Assembly (NCBI RefSeq): GCF_001641265.1
Contig: NW_020167531.1
Coordinates: 930,001-994,000, forward strand
Direction: 5' to 3'
Source of the DNA: Pseudogymnoascus destructans
Taxonomy: Eukaryota > Ascomycota > Leotiomycetes > Thelebolales > Thelebolaceae
DNA length: 64,000 nt
The translations under genes were made by a program, and so were the position numbers. The notes under the pieces are model-generated. The model was not told the DNA's origin, did no database searches, and was given only the letters and a program-made list of their open reading frames with translations. The stretch's first letter is position 1. Every line of letters begins with the position of its first letter. Shown here piece after piece: positions 11,801 through 23,784 of this stretch.

Positions 11801-13599
11801 ACTATTGTAGTTCCGAGCGTCAAATGACGATCTTACAATATACGAGCCATTCCAAGTCCCATCCGAGGCTCCACGTCCTTTATCAAAATCTCTGCATTTT
11901 CAAAAGATCCATAACCCTCACGTAGCAAAGACCGCGAATCCGGAGACGGAAGTGGCTGCCGATGCAGAGTCAGCAAAAAGGGGCTCCCCTATGCGGGCAA
12001 TCGCCAATGTCGGTGGCCTTTCAAGCGTCTTCTTACCAGGTGACTCGCCTTCGTTTGTGGTCAAGAGCTCAAAGAGTACACCACGGGTTGTTGGGCTTCG
12101 AGGTCATGGTGTTCGGAGCTTAAGTGGCTTCCACACAGAAGGATGCGATCGCGGATTCATATATGTTGATTCCAAAGGGATCGCTCGCGTTTCCCAACTA
12201 GAGCCGGAAACAAACGTGACCGACATTGGGTTGACGCTACGAAAGGTAAAGATCGGAGAGGAGGTTCAAGCCGTAACGTATCATCCTCCAAAGGATGTGT
12301 ATGTTATTGGCACGGTGGTCAAGGAGCCATTTGAGCTACCCAAGGATGATGATTACCACCGAGAGTGGGCAAAGGAAGATATAACCTTCAAGCCGCTGAC
12401 TGGGCGCGGGTTCCTGAAGCTGCTTAACCCCAGCAACTGGTCAGTAATTGACAAGGTCGAATTGGACTCCCACGAGATCATCATGTGCATCAAGACACTC
12501 AACCTTGAAGTATCCGAGAATACGCACGAGCGGAAACAGCTCATCACAGTCGGAACCGCGATATCCAAAGGCGAGGATCTAGCCATCCGGGGCCGCGTCT
12601 ACGTCTACGAGGTCATCACTGTCGTTCCATTCCCCGACCGCCCGGAGACCAACAAGAAGCTAAAGCTCATTGCCAAGGAAGAAATCCCTCGCGGCGCCAT
12701 CACTGGGATATCTGAAATCGGGACACAGGGATTTATGATTGTCGCGCAGGGCCAAAAGTCCATGGTGCGAGGCTTGAAGGAAGATGGAACTCTGCTACCT
12801 GTAGCATTCATCGACATGAACACATATGTGACAACTGTCAAGTCGTTGCCAGGTACGGGCATGTGCCTCTTTGCCGACGCCATCAAAGGTGTTTGGTTCG
12901 CTGGCTACTCCGAGGAACCATACAAGATGACCATCTTTGGTAAACAGTCGCAAGGCATGGAGGTAATAACCGCCGACTTGTTACCTATCGGCGACGAATT
13001 ATACATCATCGTTGCAGACTCAGACTGCAACTTACACGTCCTGCAGTTTGACCCAGAGCGTAAGCCAAACTTTCATCTAACCAATAGAAAGTACTAACTA
13101 ACATCTCGCAGATCCAAAGTCGCTCCATGGCCAGCTCCTCCTGCAACGCACAACGTTCTCCCTCGGCGGGCACATGCCTACCACTATGACGCTTCTGCCT
13201 CTCACCACCACCACCCAGACCCCCACCCCCGCCGTAACCTCAACAGCGTCTGAACCCACAAACCCGGCCTCAGGGTTACTCATGACGCTTTCCAGCGGCG
13301 TGGTCGCCATCCTCACACCGCTCTCGGAACAGCAATACCGACGACTGAACGCCCTCAGTAACCACCTGTCGAACCTTCTCTACCACCCTGGGGGCCTTAA
13401 TCCGAAGGCGCACAGGATAAGCAACACGGCGCCCGAAGCCGTGATTGGAGGCCGACCAATTGTGGACGGCAGTGTGCTGTGGAGATGGCTGGAGCTGGGA
13501 AGCCAGAAGCGGGCGGAGGTGGCGGGGCGGGTAGGCGTTGACGGGGAGACAATTCGGGAGGATCTCCAAGAGATTGCTGCCGGACTAGGGTATTTGTGA
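8891..13599 (+). CDS. CFT1: Cleavage and polyadenylation factor subunit Cft1 (CPSF160)
   Basis: Five exons (8891-10988, 11219-11535, 11587-11760, 11811-13059, 13112-13599) give 1441 aa, close to other fungal Cft1 proteins. The start MQCFTELAPPT and SLLQIF match the family N-terminus. The MMS1/CPSF-A beta-propeller body follows. Family blocks rejoin across each splice: YDGDLGLAQI, SPYLIFRASNDDL, and LQFDPEHPKSLHGQLLLQR in the C-terminal CPSF-A region. Residues near 475-500 form an Asp/Glu-rich loop. Intron 1 is long for this window (230 bp); the others are about 50 bp. The product is the scaffold subunit of the nuclear complex that recognises poly(A) signals, cleaves pre-mRNA and recruits poly(A) polymerase. 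An in-frame ATG at 8729 lies upstream and is rejected because it adds an unrelated peptide. Confidence 0.95.
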
Positions 13600-14279
13600 G
13601 AAGGTTGGGCGGTCTCAGGGTCTCAGGGTTACTCGTGTCGCCAGAGAGTCTGAGGAAGGAAGGGATCGGGCGTTACAGCCACCCAAAGGTTCAAAACAGC
13701 CCACAGAGCCTGTAGAAAATAAAAATAAAAATAAGATTCTTAATGACTCAGAAACTATCAGGGGCTTTCAATAAGCTAGTTGCTCGGAAATCCAGGCAAT
13801 GGAACAAACCACATCAGCTTCAGCATCAGCGTAGGTATGAATTCCCAACTGTGTAGAGTCTCTCTTCGGACTTTGGGTGACACGAGAATTGGGGATTAAA
13901 GGTATGGGGAGACGGGACAGAAGTTTGCAGTTGCAGGCGTAATAGGACTGGTATATTGCTGGATATATATGCTTCAAACGTTTCCAAGGGATATCGAGTG
14001 ACGGTAAATACGCCAATCCGACTCCTAAAGCCATAAATGATAATACTCTAACAAATCCGTGCATTATTTTAGGGGTATCGTAAATCATGCTAGAAGTACA
14101 GACGCAACGTTCACTCTCCAACCATTCGATAGAAGGCAGAGATCATGAAGTCGGCTCGTCATCTGTGCAGGAGGTCCTGCTTCTCTGGAGCATCCGCAGC
14201 AGCGGCCGGACTAAAACCCAGCCATGCCCTCTTATACAACGTGGACTACATTTCTTTCCTAATGGTCCTTGTCTCCTCC
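13600..14279. other. Intergenic between convergent CFT1 and rhodopsin-like gene
   Basis: This holds the 3' regions of two convergent genes. The A-rich block near 13715-13735 could serve CFT1 polyadenylation. No gene is seen. Confidence 0.45.
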
Positions 14280-15612
14280 TCAAAAGCGATTCCGAGGCTG
14301 CAGTATGTCTTCGGTAGATATGTTTCTACTACTGAGTTCAATATCGACTGTCTTCTGGATCCCTGTCTGCGGAAAGTCATCGGAGGCGGCCTCAGAGTTG
14401 ATCCTCTTCTTGGTAGGACTATTATCCGACATGATATAACCCGACCGGCTGTATTGATTATGCGTCTGTCGAGATCTGTTATTCGAGTTATACTGGGAGT
14501 TGGTGAACACCCTGTTGAACATTGCCTGGAAGCAGGGTCGCATGACGACCAAGGAGGCGGCGATAATGGTGATGTTGAATTCGATTACGATGACAAGGTG
14601 TGTTGGGATGGCGTTGTCTAGGAACGTTAGCTGATACTAAGGGGAAAGGGGGGTTGGGGACACAAACAGGTAAAGTCCTTCTTGACGTTATAGAAGCCGC
14701 TTATCATCCAGAGGCGAATGATGGAGACAGCCGTGTCGCTAGAAGAAAGAGTTAACTCGGTGCTAGAAGATAATAGTCATTTCGGGGGCCATACACTAGG
14801 CCTAACATTACAAGTCCTATTAGCTGCTTGATCTCGATGCGCTTGTTCTGTGTCCGAAGTAGAATTGGCAGCGGGATGGCTATAAGTGCCAACGATGTGA
14901 GGATATTGATAGACGATGTGACATAGTTAAACATGATCTGAGTATCGACGCAGTGGCCGGGTTCGTTGGAGTACCAGCTCTTGTGGATTGGTAGACAGGC
15001 GAAGATACCAACGAAAGTGGCCGCCGTGAAGAAGCCAACCACAATGGCCATAGTGATATGATTGGCGATGCGGCAGAAGCGTACAACTGGAATGTCGGCA
15101 GTGCTAAACAGATCTCGATACACCAGGCCCAGAGAAAGCTTGCTGAACATCAACGGAAATTTGGTGAAGATTTGGATGAGCCAGAACACCTAACCGGACA
15201 GTTAGAAGCTGTGGTTAGAAAAGGGCACGGGGCCACACACGATCATCGTCTTATAGGATCCCTTGAGGTCCGGTGGAAGATCGTTTTGGTGACGGGCATA
15301 TCCAAACTTTGCACAAACTGGTGAACCGTAAGTACTATAAACCGAACAACATGGGCGGCGGGCTCACTGATGATGTCTAGGACCATGTGGATCAATGAAG
15401 TGATCTGAGTTTGCAGTAAGCAGCATTTCTTTAAGAGCGGCACCGCAAAGAGCAAGTTGGTTACGAACCATGGCGCAACATATCATGTAGTCGGAGAGGG
15501 TAAGAGCATTCTTGGCCTGTCTATACCCGACCCGTAGAGCGACGACGGCAAGGGCGAGGAAAGGTGCGAGGATGTCGACACTCAAAAAGAGCGGCACCCG
15601 TGTCTCTACCAT
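14280..15612 (-). CDS. Rhodopsin-fold integral membrane protein (Pth11/SAT4-like family), six exons
   Basis: Six exons (15612-15469, 15404-15368, 15317-15241, 15189-14795, 14738-14668, 14617-14280) give 353 aa. Each join keeps frame and rebuilds the family order. TM1 is followed by R-x-G-Y-R and LSDYMICC, then a TM2 formed across exon 2, then KFGYARHQNDLPP. The KFPLMFSKLSLGLVYRDLF helix, a FTAATFVGIFACLPIHKSW helix and GLVDTAVSIIRLW follow. The C-terminal tail is hydrophilic. Introns are 50-64 bp; the first uses an unusual GTTCGT donor and is the least certain. Relatives include Pth11-like receptors, but no CFEM domain is present. It probably sits in the plasma membrane and its ligand is unknown. 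Confidence 0.82.
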
Positions 15613-16193
15613 GGTGACTGTGGTATGGTTGAAGATGGGCTGGTCTTGGAGAACAATGGAGTCAATCCAGAGTTAGGAACGGACTCCTTGGTATGAGAGA
15701 GCAAAAGACGCCCATGCATTATATGAGAGCCCAGCTACGCTCTCTATATATGTAGGCCAATTTCAAAGTCAAACTGCCAGATGGGACTTCCCACCAGCAT
15801 GAAAAAGACTGATTGTTTGTGGGTGGCGCACTGCTAGGATGCAGGCGATCCATCCTCTCCACAGCATCACTGGCAGGGGCCTGTCAATGGTCTGAGATCT
15901 CCGTACAAGTGGAGATTCATATGTCGCCAAGGGTCGTTCAGAAATAACGGAGGCATTTACTAAAGCCAGCAGGGGATATGCTACTACTCTAATCTAAGTA
16001 CGAGTACCTATCGCGGAAATGTCGCGTTGCACTGACGCTGTACAGGGTCTACACGTTCCATTGACTCTGTGTGCGTGGTCCACACGTGCTACGAGTGGAC
16101 TAGATCTGCATTCTTCTGACTTCGCACTTCTTCATTACATCTCTTTCTCTTTCTTCTTCTCCCGTCACGTCGTACGGAACGCATCGCCTATAC
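15613..16193. promoter_or_regulatory. Divergent promoter region, rhodopsin-like gene and MFS permease
   Basis: The two genes start 581 bp apart and face away from each other. The pyrimidine-rich tract just before 16194 (about 16125-16165) is typical of fungal 5' leaders. No other site is recognised. Confidence 0.45.
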
Positions 16194-17820
16194 ATGACGG
16201 TGGCTACACAAGAGAAGACGCCGGAGGTGATGGCGACTGATTCTGCCAGCGCCGACACTAGGGACATGAAGACGGGCATCGCGAGAGTTGATTCCAATCA
16301 ATTTAGTGGTGTCCCGGCCAGGAAACTACTCCTCAAATGCGACCTCCGCCTCGTGCCGATCTTGGGCACGCTCTATCTCGTTTCCTTCTTCGACCGCTCC
16401 AACATTGCTAATGCGAGGCTCTTCGGCCTCGAGAAGTCGCTCAATATGCCGTCGAACGGCTTCAACACCTGCCTATGGATTTTCTACTTGCCCTTTGTCA
16501 TAATTGAGATTCCGAGCAACTTGATCATGACCATGAACAAGATCAAGCCGAACTACTGGCTAGCGGGAATGATGTTCATTCTTGGTGAGTCCGGCACCGC
16601 GCAGAGTTCACCTCACTTACTTACATGCCATTAATAGGTGTCGTTTCCATGTGCCAGGGACTCACCAAGAGCTACGGTGGTTTGCTTGCGTGCCGCTTCC
16701 TCATGGGTATCCTGGAGGCCGGTCTCCCACCAGGCATGTTATTAGGCGCCCTGTTTGCATCTATGCCTAACACAGAATAGGAGCCGCGTTACTTATTGGG
16801 CAGTACTACAAGCGCAGCGAGTTCAATATCCGCTTCGCGTGGTTCATCTGTTTCGCTCTCGGAGGTAGTGCTTGCGGTGGTCTCCTTGCATTCGCTCTCG
16901 AGCATATGGGTGGGCTCGCAGGCTACGAATCCTGGAGATGGGTCTTCATTATCGAAGGCCTCATTACCATCGCATTCAGTGTCGCTGCCTTTATGATTAT
17001 CCCAGGCTTCCCTGAGGATGCCAAGTTCCTCACGGAACCCGAGCGAGCTTTCCTCCTCAAGCGCCTACGTGACGATCGTGGCAGCGAAAAGACCGATATG
17101 AAGGGTGTGCCATGGTTGCGAGTACTTCTCGACTGGAAAGTGTGGGCCTTGTAAGACACCCATCACCTGCTATTTATCACAAGCTAATCAGATACCCCTA
17201 GCACGGTTGTCTTCTTCTGCTGCGACATGAGCGCCGCGTCAATCTCTGCCTTCACCCCCACCATCCTCAAGGAGCTCGGCTGGACCAAATCGACCGCACA
17301 GGTCATGTCGATCCCGATCTGGGTCGTCGGTATCGTGTTCACTCTCTCGGCGTCCTTCCTCTCCGGAAAACTCTCTATTCGCTACCCCTTCGTCTTCTTT
17401 GGCATTGCACTCTCGCTCGTCGGCTGGGCGATCCAGCTCGCGCAGGTTCAGCCACCTGGAGTGCGGTACTTTGCCCTCTTCGCCATCGCCTCCGGGGCCT
17501 TCATGCAGATGCCTATTCTAATTGGATGGCTGAATGGAAATCTGCGAGGACGGCTGGCCCAGGCTGTCGGTGCAGCAGTGCAGCTGGGGATAGGGAATTG
17601 CGCAAATTTCATCAGCAGCAATGTGTTCATCACAAACGAGGCGCCGAAGTATCCAACAGGGTTCAAGGCGGGACTTGCAATCACGGCGGTCGGTGGTGGG
17701 GTGTTAGTTATTGTGGTGCTCTTGATGGCTTGGCACAACTCACTATCAAAATCTAAGGAGGGAGAGGAGGTCGAGGACGAGGACGAGCATGACCAGGAAA
17801 ATTTCCGGTACCTTCTGTAG
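16194..17820 (+). CDS. MFS permease, anion:cation symporter (Dal5/allantoate-like)
   Basis: Four exons (16194-16584, 16638-16733, 16781-17150, 17202-17820) give 491 aa with twelve expected membrane spans. TM1 has YLVSFFDRSNIANARLFG, the signature of the Dal5 group. Exon 2 ends in ILEAGLPP and exon 3 continues G-A-A-L-L-I-G-Q-Y-Y-K-R, the family's EAG-PG segment. That join needs a GC donor (GCATGT) with a CCTAAC branch and AATAG acceptor. A GT donor a few bases on gives the wrong frame. The C-terminal tail is acidic. Relatives carry allantoate, nicotinate, pantothenate or other small organic anions with protons, and the substrate here is unknown. Transport is across the plasma membrane. Confidence 0.9.
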
Positions 17821-19736
17821 AAAGGCCGGGCGGTACAGTGGAAAGGTTGTATAGATAGCGTGTACACTGAGTAGACAGTATGAACTAGACTCAGACCAGT
17901 TCTACACTTCGACCAGTAACAACAGCATATGTCGAGGGAAGAAGCAGGAGGGAGGAAGCAGGGAGACTATAGGGAGACTATGGAGGATCACTAATCTAAG
18001 CTTAGTGTCGGGCTTCTAAGAGCGAAGGATTCATAGTAGCGGTGCCAAGCCATTGGGTTTAATTTCACAGACAAAGGTCGGTCTTGTAACTAGCAAGAAA
18101 GAAATACGAAGGATCCACTCTACTAGGACTAAGCACTCTAACTAGCGTTATACTACTTGGACATTGCTTTACAAGGGCGGGTTTCGGCGACGATACTTGA
18201 GTTAGACAAGACTTTCGCGGCCACTGCAACGTTGCTTGCGAGAATCCACTTCTCGTAAAAGATTTAGATGAGAAGGCGGAAATAGTCCAATGAGATGAGA
18301 TGATGATAGATTAAACGAAAGAGTGGCGCGCGCTACGATCAGACTCTAGCAGAAGGGAATTGGCTGTTATAGTTGTGGGGACGCGGGTACGCATACTCCC
18401 ATGTCGTTGTAAAGGCGGCCCATCACGTGAGGCCGCCCTGAAATCAGGGGCTGGCAGTGGGCCACTAGGGCTCGGTAAACTAGGGTATGTAGGAACATAG
18501 GATATAAGGAGCTGGAAGCCTCAGAAGGAAGCCTCCAGCCTATAGTCGCTGTACATACGTAGACCTACTGTCTTGCAATACGATCTCACTTCCTGCCTTC
18601 TGACCTGGTTCCCTGGACTCCCGTGAGACCCTAGGGACTGCGCTTTACAGTCGTCCTCCTTTCGGCCTCAGACATAACTAGAATGCTGAGACAGGAAGCT
18701 GCGTGGTGAGAGATACCGGTCTGCTGGGACGTGTGCAGAGAGTGACACGTGGGAGGGAATGGGATGCTAGTATTAACTTGAGATTAAGACGAGATGGGAA
18801 TATCAATATCATACCCATATATCCATCCCGCCATAACCTCCCCCCTTCCAAATTGGGCGTAGGCCACCGCAACCGTGGCTTTAGCGATTCTGGTCGGTAG
18901 CATCGACTATATGTAGCTCAACCTTCGTAAAAAGCTGTAAATGGGATCTTATGCTGTATTACCGTACATAATACTATAGCTTACTTATATGGTATAACCG
19001 TCTCTTTATTCATAATAATCGTGTTTCGTGCCCAAGGGAGAAGGGAGGGCGCCGGTGACTAGATACTGACGGTTACGCCAAGAACTCCAACGCCTAGGTT
19101 ACTAGCGTGCCTGCACCTAGGATAGTGTAATAGAGCCTTAGCTGAACAGGGAAGTAATCACGTTATAGATGGCTACGTAGGAGACTCTGTATTATACTAA
19201 ACGCTGCCCTTCTGATAAAGGGCCGCGTTCCTACTATATACGATTCTAAGCGGAGTTCGGAAGGAAGACCCTCCGCCTTGGCATATAATCACGTGTGTTG
19301 CTCGTGACAGATAGCATCCCCCCTGTTGTCAGGGATCCGTATTTAAATCAACGGCCCCCCAAACTGTGAGTAAAACAAAGAAGAGACTACAAATTCCATT
19401 TATATTGTTCGGGGTATATACTGTAAAATGTGACCTTCCCTTCTGGGTGGCAGGAATGGCAAAAAAAATACGAACAGAAAAAGATGTTGTCGGCTCCACC
19501 GCGCGTTGATCCCCTTTGACCTTCAGAGTGAGTGGCCAAGGCTTTCTAAATGCAACTCTGGCCACCCAGTATCCCCATAACCCCCCATTCCGAGCCTCCC
19601 CCTCTTCCCAAATCAAAACAAATGCAGCAAAACCCCCTCTCAGCGCCAACCCAACGACAAAAACTCCTCGCTCCCTTGTTATCCCTATCCAAAGCACTCT
19701 AAACCACTCTAAACCACTCTCCCCGTCAAGTCCACA
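17821..19736. other. Gene-free stretch with one solo LTR
   Basis: Nearly 1.9 kb without a convincing gene. The solo LTR at 18408-18649 is the only clear element. The rest (17880-18400 and 18660-19330) is rich in TA and CTA steps and looks like decayed repeat DNA, but no second boundary can be fixed. Confidence 0.5.
18408..18649 (+). repeat. Solo LTR, Gypsy family related to the element at 27.3 kb
   Basis: A 242-bp block starts TGTAAAGGCGG and ends GCTTTACA. It is flanked by the 5-bp direct repeat GTCGT (18403-18407 and 18650-18654). Its internal blocks follow those of the complete element's LTR in order: CACGTGAG, CTCGGTAAA, a TATAAGG box, AGTCGCTGTA, ACGTAGACCTA, CTGGTTCCCTG. The copy has diverged by many substitutions, so it is older than the complete element. 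A solo LTR forms by recombination between the two LTRs of an inserted element. Confidence 0.88.
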
Positions 19737-22632
19737 TCACCTCAAACTATTCCCTTCCTTCTCCGTCAAAATCCTAACTCTTCGTCTATACAGCTTTCTC
19801 GCCCTCTCCTCTCCACCTCCCTCCAGCCACCTCGCCAGATTCTTACACTGACTCGCATCCAGCACCTTCAGACGCGTGCATCCTTCGATGACGGCCTCGA
19901 CGCCGACGCCGGTAACGCGGACGCAGCCGCGAACGCTGAGCAGGGACAGCTCGATGAGGTGCAGGCCGATGGAGCGGAGGGAGGAGTCAGAGACGGCGGA
20001 ACCACAGAAGGCGAGCTTGAGGGATTGGAGTTGTGGGCAGCCAAGAGAGAGGACCTCGGTGGCGGTGTCGGAAAGAGCACAGCAGAAGGACTGAAAGGTG
20101 TTAATATGATGGTTTCATTATGACAAAAAGATTGGTTATAAAGTTGGATGAAAGGGGGAGTTATATTGTGAGGAGACATACCAAATCAAGCTCCTTCAGC
20201 CCCTTGGCCGCATTCGTCAAGTACACCACCGCGTTATCAGTCAGGTAAGTGCAATCCGCCAAGATGAGCCTCTCGAGCTTCGCAAAGCGATACATGCTCC
20301 AATGCTGGAACCCGCCGTCCGTGATGGTCGTGCAGCGCGTGAGATCGATGCTGCTCAGGCGCGAGTGCGCATGCACTGCCAGATGCGCCATGGAGCGATC
20401 AGTGACGTGTTTGCAGTAGCTGAGTGTCAGGCGGCTCAGCTTCGGGCATCCGACGACGGTGCCTACAGGGGGCGAGTTGGTGGTTCTGTTGCGGGAGGCG
20501 GCGCGGGCGCTGGCGCCGGGAGGAGGTTCAGAGATAACCCAGCCGACGATGCGGGCGAGGAGGTTGTCTGAGACTTTGCGGCAGTTGCTGAGATCAATTT
20601 CTTCGAGGCCTTTGGCGGTGTTGGCCATTTCGAGGACGGCGTTGGCGGTGATGTCCCAGACGGATTTCATTTTCCAGGATTGCATGTTGGCACCACATGT
20701 GGCGACGAGGGCGTTGAAGCCTTCATCGGTCATGTGGAAGCAGTTTGAGAGGTCGACGGTGCGGGGGCGGCTACCCACGAACGGGCAGATGACGTCGATA
20801 AGCACCTGGTCGTTGACGTAGCGGCTATAGGCCGAGAGGTCGAGATCGCGCGCGAGCTCGTGCGAGAAAGAAAGGAGCTTCTGCCAGTGTAGGGACACCT
20901 GACGGAGGCGCAGTAGGTGGTAGATATCGAGATTTTTGAAGACGTTGACTAGAACTTTGTCGGGTAGTACCCCTTGGCTGAACTCGCTTGGTCGTCGATG
21001 CACAGTCCGAGGCCTCTTTGATCTTAACTGTGACTCTTGTGGCGGAGTAATTGGGTGTGTAAATGATAGTGGCGATGAGCCTGGCAATCGAGTTATCTGC
21101 GGTTCTGCCTCCTCTGATTCGTTCTCAGACGATATAAATTCCGGAGGGATCGGTGCCCACGATGACCGGCGGCTCATTCTTGACCTCATATTATCCATAT
21201 CAATACTTAGGAATGGGTCTGGGTCCGTGTCTGTTGACTCAACATTGTCTTTCTCCTCCAGCAGGTTGGTCTGGTGCGGTGGACTGAGCGGCTTCGATGG
21301 TGTAAATGTAACCCGGGGAAGATCCCGGACCTTAGACTTGGGCGACCGATCAGCAATTTTGAGACCCTTAATAGAGGGCGTTGTACTATCGACGCCCGTC
21401 ATCAATACGTCCTCATCCTTTGGCCGCCCATATCTAGCCTTAGCAGTTGCCTCAACCTGCTTCCGGATATCAGGCAAACACCTCCTCCAGAGCTCTTCTA
21501 AAACATCCCCACCAATCATTAGACATTCCACTACAGTAATCGCGCGCACCGTAGCCGTCCGCCTCGGTGCCAGTGCTAGACTCGCAACTTCTCCAAAATA
21601 CTGGCCCTGCTTTAGGCGCGGGCGCATGCGGGAGCTCTCGAGCATCTCTGTGATCTCGCCATCTTCCATCGTCATCCGTATTACCTCCGCCTCTCCTCGC
21701 ACAATAAAATAGATGTCATTTCCGACAGAACCCTGCTGTATTATGTCCGTAAACGGTGGGTATGTCCGCGGCTGAGCGCTCAATCCAAGAAAATGCAGAA
21801 TCTCCGGCGGTAGCGACGAGAACAGAGGTAGCTCCTTCAATGTCTTCCTAATGCTAACAAACCCGCTGCCCAACGCGCTCAATGTGGGATCGTCAATAAC
21901 TCCTGGGCTAGGTGACTTTCTCTTCTTATGATTAACAACGCTGCCTTGCTCGATAGATCCCGTGTCGCCTAGCGAAACCTCGCCGGGTGCAGCCTCTCTT
22001 GCCGCATTCTTTCCCCCGCGCGATGGCAACGTTGTATAAATCGTCGGTCCAAATCCGCTCTCTTTCCTCTTCTTATTCAAAATGGTCAATCTCTCTTGTG
22101 CTTCTTCGCGAATGGCCTTCTCCATCTCCGGGAATTTAGGCAGCTCTGCGCGTAGATCTTCCTTCTTCAGCACGACGAGAAGACATTTTGTTCGCGCGAT
22201 AATTGTCGCAGTGCGCGGTACATCCATTAGAATGCCAATCTCGCCGAAGAAGGCTCCGGGCTTTAATTCGGCGTAGGTAGCTTCACCATCTCGTGATGTT
22301 ACGGCAACAACGCCTCGGACGAGCCAGTACATCGCCTTTGCGTCATCGCCCTCTGTCAAGATGTGATCGTGCGACGCGTGGGCCTGAGGTCGCAGATGTT
22401 TACCAATTGCTGCGAGGAAGGAGTCGGGCGCCGATAGGAACAGAGGGAAGGAGCGTATACGGTCGACCAAGTCGAGCGGCATATCTGGTATCATTGACAC
22501 TCCGAGTGGCGAAGGCCGCACCGGCCTGGCGGGGTTCGTGTCGACATTGAAAGACCTGATCAGGGAGAGCGAATCAGGTATGGGTGCGCCGCTGCCTCTA
22601 AACGGCGATCCGCTGCCTTTACCCCGTCTCAT
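19737..22632 (-). CDS. Cyclic-nucleotide-binding, F-box and leucine-rich-repeat protein
   Basis: Two exons (22632-20182 and 20090-19737; 91-bp intron) give 934 aa. Two cyclic-nucleotide-binding folds lie near residues 60-165 and 265-370, each with a G-x-FFGE or GQYFGEVA loop followed by RTAT, as in phosphate-binding cassettes. A linker of about 150 residues is rich in Ser and Pro. An F-box (LPDKVLVNVFKNLDIYHLL) lies near 535 and AMN1/FBXL-type leucine-rich repeats run to the C-terminus; exon 2 supplies the last repeats. The domain set suggests a substrate adaptor of an SCF ubiquitin ligase that may sense cyclic nucleotides. The start at 22632 begins MRRGKGSGSPFRGSG. An in-frame ATG at 22962 would add an Arg-rich 110 residues and looks like leader. 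Confidence 0.9.
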
Positions 22633-23784
22633 CCTGATCGTGGTGTCCTGATCGTGGTGTCGAGGTCGTCGTGCTATCCACGGAGACAATGTCCGTTTGC
22701 GATCGAGGGCCGTCTGGCCGCCCGTCAGGCGTGCTGTCCGCCAGCTAGGAGCCGGCACAGCAGTCTCTTTGGACGTGAAGCAGACCGTGCAGGAGCTCGA
22801 CAGGCAATGTTTCCTCGTGAAGGTTCGATGTGTCGGGATCTGGGACCCGCTGTCTCCTGTCCGCACCAAGCGGCGACGACGGCTTCGGGTGTTTTCTGTG
22901 TCACGAGAACGCGTCTGTCGTGCTCGTTCGAGAGGTGTAGAAAGGGCAATCGCAGCTCGCAAGCTTCCAATATAGCTTCAACCCTCGCTGCCTGCGGTCG
23001 TGGTTTGCTGAGGGTTTGATGTTGAGGCCTGGAGTGGGACGGATGTGGGGTTTGTGGGGTTATCGATAGACCAGCGGCGGGAAGAACGTGGCAGCGACGA
23101 TGATGGCAATGATGCGTAGGCGTATAAATGGAGAATGAAGAGTGAAGCTATATCAACGCAACAGCACGGGGGAAATAATATAATTGAAGCAGTCGGGTAG
23201 TGGTGTAGGCGTGGAGGACGAAGCGCAGTTTCAGTAGAATTGCAGTCTCTGACGAAGCGTAGGACCATAAGTGAGAGGGACTTATTATTAGGCGCTATGA
23301 CGATATTCGTTGTTTGCTGGCTGAAGACTGAAGACGACGAGTTAGATGTACAGGATAACTAGAATCTACATAAAAGAAGACCTGCGCTTGTACGGAGAAC
23401 ACAAGTACCCTTACACTAGCTGGTACTTCATTAGTTGGCCTTGTGCCTCATAATTGTTAGTTGTTGTCTCCGTATAATTCTTCAAACAGAAAACCGTAAG
23501 CAAGCTGTCGGCGCCCTAGCAATATTTGGCACCTCTTCTTCATTAGCTGAGTCCATCCCAGCCGTCCAGGGCTCATCGTCGCTCATCCCTCATCGACGTC
23601 TTTGTCCCGAGGGCTACGGCCGGGACTGGAACCTGCTTATCACGTGAATTTACACTACACCCCGCTGATTAATCAACATCACCTGATTCCATACATTATC
23701 GCCACCGACGACACATTTATCCCTCCATCATCAACACCACTTCATCTCAGCTGAGTGCCTCACCCCCGAAAGGATACGCGCAGC
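22633..23784. promoter_or_regulatory. Divergent promoter region, F-box gene and GHITM-like gene
   Basis: The two genes start 1.15 kb apart, pointing away from each other. The stretch probably contains long 5' leaders. No coding frame with family resemblance is seen. Confidence 0.45.
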
